A stretch of 64,000 nucleotides of DNA, taken from Pseudothermotoga sp. GTDB taxonomy: Bacteria; Thermotogota; Thermotogae; Thermotogales; DSM-5069. The notes under the pieces were generated by a model. It did not search any database. It saw only the letters and a program-made list of their open reading frames with translations, and was not told the origin of the DNA. Below, piece after piece: positions 51,014 through 59,034 of the stretch. The stretch is taken from assembly GCA_003510135.1 (NCBI GenBank), contig DOKY01000002.1, forward strand, positions 62,001-126,000, in the 5' to 3' direction. The translations under genes were made by a program, and so were the position numbers. The stretch's first letter is position 1; every line of letters begins with the position of its first letter.

Positions 51014-51658
51014 GTGCCGGACGTCTTGAGGTTGCTGAGGATAAAGCAGTGGGTGAAGAACCTTTTCGTGCTGGCACCTTAGAAGAGAAACAGGCCCATC
51101 GCAGGCAACCGTATCAGTGTTCGAACGACCTACGTTGTCTTTTCTATTTTGCTGTCTGCATCTGTCCTCATGGCGATCGAGGTCGGCCTGAAGTTCCTCG
51201 CCTGCATCGTGGTTTATCTCTCTTTGAACGTGTTCTACACTTTCAGGGGAAAGCATCTTGTCCTCATAGACGTTTTCTGTATCGCAGCAGGCTTTGCACT
51301 CAGGGTGATGGGTGGTAGCTATGCAATCCGGGTTTCACCTTCGGACTGGTTGATCATTGGTACCTTTTTCCCGTCGCTTTTTAAGATTCAGCAAGAGAAA
51401 GGCAGAACTCGTATCTCTGGATCAAAACAATCATGCTCAGCGACCAACCCTGCAGTTTTACTACCGCTTTGTTGTGTCGGAAGAATCAGAGAGGAAGAGC
51501 TTTTCAGGAAAACTTGGTTTTGGATGATCGCGTTCGTGGTTATGAACTTTCTCATGGGCTGTGCGAGAGAGATTAGGCTTTTTCTACCAATGATGGTGTA
51601 CGTCTTTCCGGTATTCTGGTCGGGCGTGAAGCTGTTGTATAATCAGTTCGAAAAGTGA
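51014..51658 (+). pseudogene. Decayed UbiA-family prenyltransferase (decaprenyl-phosphate phosphoribosyltransferase-like)
   Basis: GTG 51014 opens PDVLRLLRIKQWVKNLFVLAP, the exact family N-terminus, then meets TAG at 51080. In the same frame the homology resumes at KRNRPIAGNRISVRTTYVVF and continues through VYLSLNVFYTFRGKHLVLIDVF and AAGFALRVMGGSYAIRVSPSDW, so the segment between (including the first Asp-rich NDxxD metal site) has been deleted. Near 51385 the frame breaks: KRKAELVSLDQNNHAQRPTLQFYYRF lies in another frame. At least three lesions make it non-functional. The longest remaining frame (51149-51658) should not be called a gene. Confidence 0.88.
51638..51643 (+). promoter_or_regulatory. 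-10 element upstream of the cobalamin riboswitch
   Basis: TATAAT at 51638-51643 lies ~30 bases before the start of the conserved riboswitch, inside the 3' end of the pseudogene. The -35 region (TTCTGG) is weak. Confidence 0.5.
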
Positions 51659-51671
51659 AAAGCGAGGCGTC

Positions 51672-51826
51672 GGAGGGTACCGAAGAGGTTCAAAAGGGAA
51701 GCCGGTGAAAGTCCGGCGCGGGGACGCCACCGTAACCGGGGACGAAACCCACAAGAGCCACTGGTGTAAGCCGGGAAGGCGTGGGGAGTAGGATGATCCG
51801 GAAGCCGGGAGACCTGCCCTTCGACG
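51672..51826 (+). ncRNA. Cobalamin (B12) riboswitch
   Basis: The conserved landmarks occur in order and at normal spacing: GGTTCAAAAGGGAAGCCGG, TGAAAGTCCGGC, the B12 box region GAGCCACTGG, GCCGGGAAGGCG, and GAAGCCGGGAGACCTGCC. This is the adenosylcobalamin-type aptamer. It lies directly before a BtuFCD-like operon, so B12 binding should reduce expression of the importer. The boundaries are approximate. Confidence 0.95.
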
Positions 51827-51829
51827 AAA

Positions 51830-51862
51830 TCACCACCTTCTCCGGAACCGAGAGGGTGGTGA
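51830..51862 (+). promoter_or_regulatory. Expression-platform hairpin of the cobalamin riboswitch
   Basis: A 13-bp stem (arms 51830-51842 and 51850-51862, one G-T pair, loop of 7) follows the aptamer by a few bases. No U-tract follows it, and the ribosome binding site GGGAGGTG (51874-51881) lies outside the stem. Control may therefore be by Rho, by an alternative fold reaching the ribosome binding site, or by an L5-L13-type contact. The stem is seen directly; the mechanism is inferred. Confidence 0.6.
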
Positions 51863-51886
51863 AAAACTTTGCCGGGAGGTGTTGGT

Positions 51887-52780
51887 ATGAGAAGGTTTGC
51901 AACTTTGTTGTTACTCATCGTGCTGCTCACCCTGACCTGGTCGTATCCCATCACAGTGGTGGACGATGCGGGAAGGGTTGTTACGATCCCGCAAAGGCCC
52001 GAGCGCGTCATCTGTGCCGCGCCTTCCACGACGAAGTTTCTTCAGTACTTGGGTCTGGAAGACAAGATCATAGCCGTGACGAACTGGGACGATTTCGAAG
52101 CCGAAAGGATTGGCGATCTGTTTCCCTTGAACTTGGAAAAGATCCTCAGTCTCAATCCGGATCTGGTCTTCATCTTCGGAGGTTTTCAGCTGCCGGAGGT
52201 TGTCAAGCTTGAGCAACACGGACTGACCGCCGTGGTTTTGAACGCGAACAGTGTGCAGCAGATTCTGAACGATCTGATCTTGGTCGGAACGATCATGAAC
52301 GTTCCCGAAAAGGCCAGGAAGCTCGCCAACCAGTTGCAGGAACGTTATTTGAACGTTGCCAAGAAGGCCTACAACATACCTTTCGACAAAAGGGTGAAAG
52401 TGGCGTATCTGATGGACATCCCCGGTCCAGACGTACGAGAAATTTGGACTTGCGGCCAGGGTTCCTATCTGAACGATTTGATCGCGCTTGCCGGTGGAGC
52501 CAACATCGCAGCCTCATTCAGTGGGCCAAACGGTTTTTTGCCCATCTCTCTGGAATACATAGTTTCGCAGGATCCGGACGTGCTCATTGTCGCAAGTTAC
52601 GTCCCCAATTCCGAGGAACAGATCAAGGAGAAGATCTCTAACCATCCGATTCTCAGATCTTTGAAGGCGGTCAGGAACAAACGCATCTATGTTTACGACA
52701 ACTATTTGTTGAGTTTGCCGGTTCCACAGTTAGTAGAATACATAGAAACATTCTACAATGATTTTTACGGAGGTAAATGA
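51887..52780 (+). CDS. btuF: Cobalamin-type ABC transporter substrate-binding protein (BtuF-like)
   Basis: A signal peptide (RRFATLLLLIVLLTLTWS, no lipobox Cys) precedes a class III binding-protein fold: PITVVDDAGRVVTIPQRPERVICAAPSTTKFLQYLG, the NLEKILSLNPDLVFIFGG edge, a long bridging helix, and YIVSQDPDVLIVASYVP. The cobalamin assignment comes from the upstream riboswitch; by fold alone it could be an iron-siderophore binder. ATG 51887 has GGGAGGTG 5 bases upstream. It overlaps the permease gene. Confidence 0.9.
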   Translation: MRRFATLLLLIVLLTLTWSYPITVVDDAGRVVTIPQRPERVICAAPSTTKFLQYLGLEDKIIAVTNWDDFEAERIGDLFPLNLEKILSLNPDLVFIFGGFQLPEVVKLEQHGLTAVVLNANSVQQILNDLILVGTIMNVPEKARKLANQLQERYLNVAKKAYNIPFDKRVKVAYLMDIPGPDVREIWTCGQGSYLNDLIALAGGANIAASFSGPNGFLPISLEYIVSQDPDVLIVASYVPNSEEQIKEKISNHPILRSLKAVRNKRIYVYDNYLLSLPVPQLVEYIETFYNDFYGGK

Positions 52781-53766
52781 TGAAGCTTGGTAAATGGCTC
52801 GCCCTGGTCGCGGTTTTTGCCGTTCTCGTTCTTCTGTGCCTGGCCGTTGGATCCGTCGAAATGAATTTTGCAGATGTGCTGAGAGCGTTGCTCGGTACAA
52901 CTTCTAAACACAGGGCGATCATCTGGGGTCTGAGGCTTCCTCGCGTGCTCATGGGACTCATCGCAGGGGCGAGCCTGGCGGCTGTTGGAGCCGCGTTTCA
53001 AGGTTTACTGCGCAACCCTTTGGTTGATCCTTACCTCCTCGGTGTTTCCTCCGGCGCCTCCTTTGGTGCGGTCCTGTCCATTTACCTGGCTACGGTGAGC
53101 GGTTTTCAGTTTCTGTACAGACTGCCAACTTTGAGCTTCGCTTTCGCCATGATCGCATCGCTGGTGGCGATCGTCCTGGCAAAGAAGGATGGGACCATAC
53201 CGATCGTGGAGTTGGTTCTCAGCGGTGTAATGGTCAGCGTGCTGTTCAGCTCGGCTACGATCACGCTGTTGATGCTTCTGCGCAGGAACATAACGCACGC
53301 GTACGTCTGGCTGTTCGGAAGTTTGTCCGGCGTAACCTGGGACGATCTGCTCAGTCCGTTCACGTTCTTCTTGATTTTCTTTTGGACGAGCCTGGGCTTA
53401 TCACAGCAGCTGAACGCGATGGCGATCGGCGAGGTTCAAGCGAAGATAAGTGGTGTAAACACGGAACTTGTCAAACTGATCATATACAGCCTTGGAAGCC
53501 TCGCGGCCGCTTCTGTGGTGTCGAAGACAGGTGTGATAGGTTTCGTGGGACTCATCACACCACACATGGCTCGAAAGCTCTTCGGAAGCGATCATAAAGT
53601 TCTGCTGATCTCAAGCGCTTTGATGGGTGCGGTCTTACTGTGCGTTTGCGATGCCATCGCAAGGGTGATAGTGAGTCCATCCGAGATGCCCATAGGTGTG
53701 GTCACAGCTTTCGTTGGGGTGCCCGTGATGCTGGTGCTGCTCAAGAAAGGTGAAAGCCATGGTTGA
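52777..53766 (+). CDS. btuC: FecCD/BtuC-family ABC permease
   Basis: About ten membrane helices over 329 residues. Family motifs: LRLPRVLMGLIAGASLAAVGAAFQGLLRNPLVDPYLLGVSSGASFGA, LSGVMVS, TGVIGFVGLITPHMAR and the C-terminal GVVTAFVGVPVMLVLLKK. It forms the translocation channel as a homodimer. ATG 52777 (or 52780) overlaps the btuF stop. Confidence 0.94.
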   Translation: MMKLGKWLALVAVFAVLVLLCLAVGSVEMNFADVLRALLGTTSKHRAIIWGLRLPRVLMGLIAGASLAAVGAAFQGLLRNPLVDPYLLGVSSGASFGAVLSIYLATVSGFQFLYRLPTLSFAFAMIASLVAIVLAKKDGTIPIVELVLSGVMVSVLFSSATITLLMLLRRNITHAYVWLFGSLSGVTWDDLLSPFTFFLIFFWTSLGLSQQLNAMAIGEVQAKISGVNTELVKLIIYSLGSLAAASVVSKTGVIGFVGLITPHMARKLFGSDHKVLLISSALMGAVLLCVCDAIARVIVSPSEMPIGVVTAFVGVPVMLVLLKKGESHG

Positions 53767-54529
53767 GATCAGTTTGAGGAACGTCGATTTTGCTTATGCG
53801 AAGGACCTCGTGCTGAGATCGATAGACCTGCAGATCAATAAAGGCGAGTTCGTTTCGCTCATAGGGCCCAACGGCTCTGGTAAGACCACGTTGCTAAAGT
53901 TGGTGGCGGGTTTGCTGAAACCAACGCGCGGAACCGTGTTGGTCAGGGGCATGGAACCTGGCAGAATGAGAAAGAAGCAACTTGCGAGGATTGTGGGTTT
54001 CGTGACAGAGGATCTCAATCCCATCTATCCCTTTCAGGTTAAACAGATCGTGCTGACTGGAAGACTGCCGTACAAGAACAGTTTCTTTGCATCCTGGGAG
54101 GAACTGGACTTTCAAAAAGTGAAGGAAGCTCTTGCAAAGGTCGATGCGCTCGAATATTTTGACAGATACTTCAGTCAACTGAGCGCGGGTGAAAAGAAAA
54201 GGGTGTCGATCGCCCGAATCCTGGCTCAGGACACACCGATTCTGCTTTTCGATGAACCCACAGCTCACTTGGATCCTGGACACGCTGTCGAAGTGCTCGA
54301 GATAATGAAGAAACTTCATGATGAGGGCAGAACCATTTTGACGGCATTCCACGAGATCAACTTTGCTGTGAGACTCTCTGACAGGATCGTGATGATGAAG
54401 GAAGGAAAGATATTTGCGGAGGGAAAGGCAGAAGAAGTGCTTACGAAGGAAAACTTGGAGCAAGTTTACAACGCTCGTTTCAGGCTGGTGAATGATCCTT
54501 TAACAGGCTTGCCTTACGTTATTTACTGA
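53759..54529 (+). CDS. btuD: ABC transporter ATP-binding protein (BtuD/FecE-like)
   Basis: Walker A IGPNGSGKTTLLK, signature LSAGEKKRVSIARIL (Ala for Gly at the second position), Walker B PILLFDEPTAHLD and switch His in AFHEINFA. It powers the cobalamin importer with the two preceding genes. ATG 53759 has AAAGGTG upstream and overlaps btuC by 8 bases. Its 3' end overlaps the convergent small gene by 7 bases. Confidence 0.94.
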   Translation: MVEISLRNVDFAYAKDLVLRSIDLQINKGEFVSLIGPNGSGKTTLLKLVAGLLKPTRGTVLVRGMEPGRMRKKQLARIVGFVTEDLNPIYPFQVKQIVLTGRLPYKNSFFASWEELDFQKVKEALAKVDALEYFDRYFSQLSAGEKKRVSIARILAQDTPILLFDEPTAHLDPGHAVEVLEIMKKLHDEGRTILTAFHEINFAVRLSDRIVMMKEGKIFAEGKAEEVLTKENLEQVYNARFRLVNDPLTGLPYVIY

Positions 54530-54846
54530 ATCTGCGAGCTACTCATCATATCGCGCTGAATCTGTAAAGCTCTTTCCAACTCGTTTCTTCCGATGAGGTT
54601 GAGCTTGATCAGAAGTCTTCCTATCACGAGGTGTTCTGTCATCCTTTCCTGAACCTCCAGGGCTTTTTTCAGATCCTGCTCGCTCATGATTCCCAAGGCG
54701 ATCAGGATCTCTCCCAGTTTCATGGGCGGCTGGACTCTGAGAACTGTACCACCGCATTTCTCGCACACTGGAAACTTTTGTAACTCTAAAGGTGCGGCGG
54801 AGTAGCTTATGTCCCCGCAATTAATGCACTTAAACTTGTATGCCAT
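54523..54846 (-). CDS. Zinc-ribbon protein with tandem MshEN/GspE-N-like repeats
   Basis: A 107-residue protein. Residues ~4-30 form a rubredoxin-type zinc ribbon (YKFKCINCG...FPVCEKCGG, two C-x2-C knuckles). Residues ~42-105 hold two copies of the short helical motif of MshEN/GspE N-domains (LGEILIALGIMSEQDLKKALEVQ and IGRLLIKLNLIGRNELERALQIQ). In other proteins MshEN pairs bind c-di-GMP at the N-terminus of PilB-like ATPases; here the module stands alone. ATG 54846 sits behind GAGGTGGCGAGG; a longer frame to 54891 crosses the -10-like TATACT at 54877-54872. Binding partners unknown. Confidence 0.75.
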   Translation of the reverse strand: MAYKFKCINCGDISYSAAPLELQKFPVCEKCGGTVLRVQPPMKLGEILIALGIMSEQDLKKALEVQERMTEHLVIGRLLIKLNLIGRNELERALQIQRDMMSSSQIQ

Positions 54847-54928
54847 CCTCGCCACCTCGTTTTCCACACCGAGTATAACGGTGACGCTCAAAAATATCTG
54901 ATCGTCTGCTCAAAAAACTCTGAAAGAA

Positions 54929-55894
54929 TCAGCGGGCCAGCCTCGAGGAAACTGTGGCCCGAATCGAATGCTGATTGAGGCATTCTTCGATCCGCTTCTG
55001 TATAGTCTCAGCGGTGTTTCTATCAACGTCCTGTACGAAGAGAGCCATTTTCTCACCTGAGAGGATCTTGATCTCATCGTTGTCTCTGAGATGGTTCTTC
55101 AGAATCTGTATAACCTCGTCGATCGGTTTCGCTTTGATAATAACGATCCACGTCACCTTCTTCCGACACGTTAAGATTTGGTCGTGAAGATCTTTGAGTT
55201 GTTGACACGGGAGAACTCCAAGTTCTTTCTCTATTCTCCTGGAAAAAGACTCATAGAAGCGCAGTACCTCTGTTTCCTGGCCAAGCTGAGCCAGAGCTTT
55301 CATGTAACTGAGGCAGGCTTGTTCGTTCAGGGGATCCTTTTCCAAAACGCGTTTTGAAAGAGCATGAGCTTCGGCAGCGTTTTTTGTTTGTTCAGCGTAT
55401 TCCGTCAGCTCGAGCAGAACGTCTATCAGAAGATCCTTATAGTGTTCGCGTGCTTGAACGATCCATTCTTCGTAGCGATATTCGGGTAAAACGTCGTCTT
55501 TGTAGTCTTCCACGACTTGTTTCAAGATCTGAACCCTCTCTTCCTTACTGTCACAGCTCCTCGCCTTCATGATCGAATTTTCCAGTTCTTCAGCATCGAC
55601 GATTATCTCGTTGTCTTTGTCAAAGCAGTAACTTCCATCAGAATAAGTCAGAACGCTCTTACCCAGACAGCGCCTGATTGACGATATTGCTGTTTGTAAG
55701 CTTGCCCGAGCGTAGCGTTCTTCCACACCAGGCCAGAAGGTTTCACACAGGAGTTCTACGGGAATCTTCCGTCTGTGAAAGATGATGAAATAAAGCAACA
55801 GTTCTCGAGCCTTCCTTGACCTTATTTTTGCTGCATCAATGTGATTTCCTTGATCGTCTTCGATCATGAGTTGGGCGAGAATGTGTACATTCAC
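54929..55894 (-). CDS. SARP-like (BTAD) transcriptional regulator with degenerate GGDEF-like C-terminus
   Basis: An N-terminal winged helix (residues ~1-95: SRKARELLLYFIIFHRRKIPVELLCETFWPG and ARASLQTAISSIRRCL) and the bacterial transcriptional activator TPR-like domain (~100-240: DVLPEYRYEEWIVQAREHYKDLLIDVLLELTEYAE, VLEKDPLNEQACLSYMKALAQLGQ). The last ~75 residues (DNDEIKILSGEKMALFVQDVDRNTAETIQKRIEECL) look like the second half of a GGDEF/cyclase fold without the GGDEF signature; that part is inference. GTG 55894 has GGGGG 6 bases upstream. It is divergent from the 641-residue membrane protein, a plausible target. Confidence 0.78.
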   Translation of the reverse strand: MNVHILAQLMIEDDQGNHIDAAKIRSRKARELLLYFIIFHRRKIPVELLCETFWPGVEERYARASLQTAISSIRRCLGKSVLTYSDGSYCFDKDNEIIVDAEELENSIMKARSCDSKEERVQILKQVVEDYKDDVLPEYRYEEWIVQAREHYKDLLIDVLLELTEYAEQTKNAAEAHALSKRVLEKDPLNEQACLSYMKALAQLGQETEVLRFYESFSRRIEKELGVLPCQQLKDLHDQILTCRKKVTWIVIIKAKPIDEVIQILKNHLRDNDEIKILSGEKMALFVQDVDRNTAETIQKRIEECLNQHSIRATVSSRLAR

Positions 55895-55917
55895 GCTCTT
55901 CCCCCTTGTCCCAAACA

Positions 55918-55946
55918 ATTGTAACACGATTTTGGAATTCTGTCTT
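55918..55946 (-). promoter_or_regulatory. Promoter of the BTAD regulator gene
   Basis: On the minus strand AAGACA (55946-55941), a 17-base spacer and TACAAT (55923-55918) precede the GTG at 55894. Confidence 0.6.
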
Positions 55947-55959
55947 CGTATGCTAATAT
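55932..55959 (+). promoter_or_regulatory. Promoter of the membrane protein/BMP transporter operon, overlapping the divergent regulator promoter
   Basis: TTGGAA (55932-55937), a 16-base spacer and TAATAT (55954-55959) precede the ATG at 55980. It shares bases with the minus-strand promoter, so a protein bound here would affect both genes. Confidence 0.55.
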
Positions 55960-55979
55960 TAATAAAGCATGGGGGTTGA

Positions 55980-57905
55980 ATGGTGCTCGAAAAAACTCTC
56001 TTACTTTTAGTTCTGATAATACCTTTAATGTGCTGGGCGCTTCAGCTACCTGACGCTTTGAACCTTTACCTTGAGTTGGTTCATGAGTACGAGTCCGGCT
56101 CGATTCAAAATCCGTTTCTTGTCAAAACCGTTCAGTCTCTGGAACACTTTGCGCTCTATCGTTACTACAGGTTCTTGATCGCTGGCAGTGTGGACAAAAG
56201 AGAAGCCACGCCCGATCTTGGGTATTATTTGAGCTTGATCTACTCCTCGTACGATTTCCAGACTGAGGAAGAACAGCTCGCTGCGGCACTTTTTCTTTCG
56301 TACCTTTCCAGCAAACTCGCCAAGACTCGCTTAACGGCAGATTACATCATGAAAGATGCTTCTTTCATTGATTTTTTCACACACTACAGGAACATCATCA
56401 GCAGAGAAGCCAGATCTTTCTTTGCGTGGATCATTACCTACCAGGTTGGACTTACGGACGAAAAACCGCCACTGGATTTGATTCAAAGCTATCGGCTTGA
56501 GATCTCCGATTACGAATTCGAACCTCCAAACGATTTGAAACACCTTGCAGACCTCATCAGTTTTTATTCTGATCCCGCGATTCAGTCAATTCTAACCCAG
56601 GCTCTGGAGAGGGTTGTGGAGAAAGCGAAAAAGGATCCTTCAAGAATCTCCGCACACATAAACAGAGAGGCAGCCTTTGTAGCGAGAGACATCGTCAAAC
56701 CCATCACGAACTTTCAGACGTACGTGGCGCAGACGGTGCAGAAGATGACACCGGTCGAGAAGAACTACTGGTGGTTGAGGTTTGTCGTGTATGCGTTTGT
56801 GATATTCCCGGCTGTCAGGTTCGTAAAGCTTAGAGGTTTGCTCCTGGGCTGTGTCTTGGGGTTCGAAGCGCTCTATCTGTTCTTTTTCTTCGATCCGACT
56901 TCCATGTACGAGTCTTTGATTTACGGTCTGGTGTTGATTTTGGGCTTTGCGTTCGCGGCTCTGAGGTTGCCAAAAAAGCGTCCGATATGGCTGAACGTCG
57001 TATGCATCATCCTGATAGTGCTCACGGCTATCTTTCCACTGGTGCCCAGATGTGAGGAACTGTCTATGGATAAGCACGAAAAATTCCTTGATTCTAAGTA
57101 CTACGACCTGTTGAAACGAGAACTGTACGTCGATGAACTTTCTCCGGTATCGCAGTACGTGAGGCGATTGTCCTCAACCATGTACACGAGTATGGAAGAC
57201 ACCAAAGCGATCGTCAGCGATCTCGTCGAGACGCTGGCAAACCTGAGTTCACGCGGTGTTGTAACGGAAATTCTTCTCTCGTCGAATTATGGGGCGTTTT
57301 TCAACGATCTTTCGAGTTTCTTCAGCTATGGCGGCTCGAAAGGCAGAGTGGAAATGTTCCAGCCTCTGTCGAACACGCTCAGATTCTATCTGCTCGATGA
57401 AAAGTCGAGAATGAAGAGCTTCGAGAAAGATCTCAGCGTGTTGCTCGACTACAGCAAGAAACTGGTAGAGTACTCGGCTCCAAAGATGCAGCAAGAGTTC
57501 AAACAGCACATTGAGAATCTTTTCAGCACGAAGTATCCCATCCTTTCGGATCTACAGAGCACGTTCGAAAAACGAATTTTTCAGAATTTTCAGCGCACAG
57601 CATCTCCTCATATCAGAATTTTCAACAACAGAAGTTCACTTTCCGTCTTCTTGATCACAATCCTGGTGTTTTTGACAAATTTCTTCCTGAACCCTAAAAT
57701 ATCTGTTGGGCCATCGATCGTTCTCTTGATTGTTTCAGTGCTGGGATGGCTAAACGCCCACAATTTGATGTTGATTGTCGAGCAAACGTCGCCCTTGCTC
57801 CAGTTACAGACATCCTCATTGGTCAACCCACTGGTCTTTTTGACCGCCATGTTCGTGGCGAGTGTCAGTCTTTTAAAACTCTTCAGAAGGGGGGAGTTAA
57901 GGTGA
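55980..57905 (+). CDS. Large membrane protein of unknown function upstream of a BMP transporter
   Basis: Layout by hydropathy: an N-terminal signal/anchor (LLLLVLIIPLMCWALQ), a mostly helical ~240-residue exported region, a cluster of four membrane helices (about residues 265-360: WWLRFVVYAFVIFPAV, LLLGCVLGFEALYLFFFF, SLIYGLVLILGFAFAAL, WLNVVCIILIVLTAIFPLV), a second helical region of ~190 residues, and three C-terminal helices (LSVFLITILVFLTNFFL and two more). I recognise no family. It overlaps the binding-protein gene by GTGA, so it may be an accessory of that transporter or simply share its transcript. Confidence 0.75.
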   Translation: MVLEKTLLLLVLIIPLMCWALQLPDALNLYLELVHEYESGSIQNPFLVKTVQSLEHFALYRYYRFLIAGSVDKREATPDLGYYLSLIYSSYDFQTEEEQLAAALFLSYLSSKLAKTRLTADYIMKDASFIDFFTHYRNIISREARSFFAWIITYQVGLTDEKPPLDLIQSYRLEISDYEFEPPNDLKHLADLISFYSDPAIQSILTQALERVVEKAKKDPSRISAHINREAAFVARDIVKPITNFQTYVAQTVQKMTPVEKNYWWLRFVVYAFVIFPAVRFVKLRGLLLGCVLGFEALYLFFFFDPTSMYESLIYGLVLILGFAFAALRLPKKRPIWLNVVCIILIVLTAIFPLVPRCEELSMDKHEKFLDSKYYDLLKRELYVDELSPVSQYVRRLSSTMYTSMEDTKAIVSDLVETLANLSSRGVVTEILLSSNYGAFFNDLSSFFSYGGSKGRVEMFQPLSNTLRFYLLDEKSRMKSFEKDLSVLLDYSKKLVEYSAPKMQQEFKQHIENLFSTKYPILSDLQSTFEKRIFQNFQRTASPHIRIFNNRSSLSVFLITILVFLTNFFLNPKISVGPSIVLLIVSVLGWLNAHNLMLIVEQTSPLLQLQTSSLVNPLVFLTAMFVASVSLLKLFRRGELR

Positions 57906-58984
57906 AGAGGTTGCTCGTTCTGTCATTGATCGTCGCGCTCTCAGTCTTCGCAATGGCGTTCAAGGTCATCATGGTCACAGACGTTGGAGGTCTCGGAGAC
58001 AAGTCGTTCAACGACGGGACCTGGGAAGGTATAGTTAGAGCAGCCGAGGAAATTGGCGCCGAGCACAAAGTCATACAGTCTTATGAGCAGGCAGACTACA
58101 TACCCAATCTGACGAGGGCTGCACAGGAGGCCGATGTGGTCTTCGCGGTCGGGTTCATGATGACCGACGCGCTGTTCAAAGTCGCGAAGCAGTTCCCGAA
58201 CGTGTATTTCGTCGGAATCGATATCGTTCCACCCGAAGGTACGAGCTTGCCGAACGTGCTATGCTACATATTCAAGGAAGAACACGCGGGCTTCTACGCA
58301 GGCTACATCGCGGCAGCAATGACTTCCACGGGAAAGATCGGTTTTGTGGGAGGCATACCGATCCCACCGGTCGAAAGGTTCCGCTATGGTTACGAAGCGG
58401 GTGCGAAGATCTACTCCACGCTTCACAAGAAGAAAGTGGACATTTTGAGGGGCTACACGAACGACTTTGAGGATCCAAAGAAGGGTAAGGACCTCACGAT
58501 GGCGCAGTACGCGCAGGGCGCAGACATCGTCTTCTTAGCGGCCGGTGCCTGTGGAAACGGTGGCATCGAGGCTGCGAAGGAAAAAATGGTTGCCCTCGTC
58601 GGTTCCGACAAGTTGGTAGACATAATCGATTACGTTGTGAAAAACAACAAAGGTTTCTTCGCGATCGGTGTGGACGTTGATCAAGACTACATGGCTCCCG
58701 GAGTCGTCCTCTGCAGTGCCATGAAGGGCATCTCCATGGCTTCGTACTACGGTGTCAAGTCTGCGTGGGACGGCACCTTCGAAGGAGGATTGAAGGTCCT
58801 CGGTGTGAAAGAAGACGGTGCGGGTGTGAGCCCGATGAAGTACACGAAGGGCATGATACCGAACAGAGTCATCGCCGAGCTCGAATATCTGACAAAGCTC
58901 ATAAAGGATGGTAAACTGGTGATTCCAGACACCGAGGACGCTCTCAAGGCCTTCCAGGTTCCTGCGATAAGCTTCCCGTTCTGA
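57902..58984 (+). CDS. BMP-family substrate-binding protein (probable nucleoside binding)
   Basis: A signal peptide (KRLLVLSLIVALSVFAMA) precedes the Bmp/PnrA fold: VIMVTDVGGLGDKSFNDGTWEGIVRA, the EQADYIPNLTRAAQEADVVFAVGFMMTD region, KEEHAGFYAGYIAAAMTSTGKIGFVGG and AIGVDVDQDYMAPGVVLCSAMK. Characterised relatives bind purine or other nucleosides. There is no lipobox Cys, so it is probably free in the periplasmic space. GTG 57902 has GGGGGGAG upstream. It is separated from the transporter genes by a hairpin terminator, consistent with excess binding protein. Confidence 0.9.
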   Translation: MKRLLVLSLIVALSVFAMAFKVIMVTDVGGLGDKSFNDGTWEGIVRAAEEIGAEHKVIQSYEQADYIPNLTRAAQEADVVFAVGFMMTDALFKVAKQFPNVYFVGIDIVPPEGTSLPNVLCYIFKEEHAGFYAGYIAAAMTSTGKIGFVGGIPIPPVERFRYGYEAGAKIYSTLHKKKVDILRGYTNDFEDPKKGKDLTMAQYAQGADIVFLAAGACGNGGIEAAKEKMVALVGSDKLVDIIDYVVKNNKGFFAIGVDVDQDYMAPGVVLCSAMKGISMASYYGVKSAWDGTFEGGLKVLGVKEDGAGVSPMKYTKGMIPNRVIAELEYLTKLIKDGKLVIPDTEDALKAFQVPAISFPF

Positions 58985-58992
58985 AAAATCGT

Positions 58993-59016
58993 GGGGCGCC
59001 TTCGTGCGCCCCTTTT
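58993..59016 (+). terminator. Partial terminator between binding protein and ABC ATPase
   Basis: GGGGCGC, loop of 6, GCGCCCC (58993-59012) is a perfect 7-bp stem followed by TTTTC. The next gene starts 19 bases on and shows no promoter of its own, so read-through is expected. Confidence 0.8.
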
Positions 59017-59034
59017 CAAAGAGAGGTTTTTGAC

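Noticed and set aside
51149..51658. 169-codon open frame with membrane-like segments
   Set aside because: It is the longest surviving piece of the broken UbiA-family gene; the real N-terminus lies at 51014 in the same frame behind a TAG, and the 3' part is out of frame with the homology.
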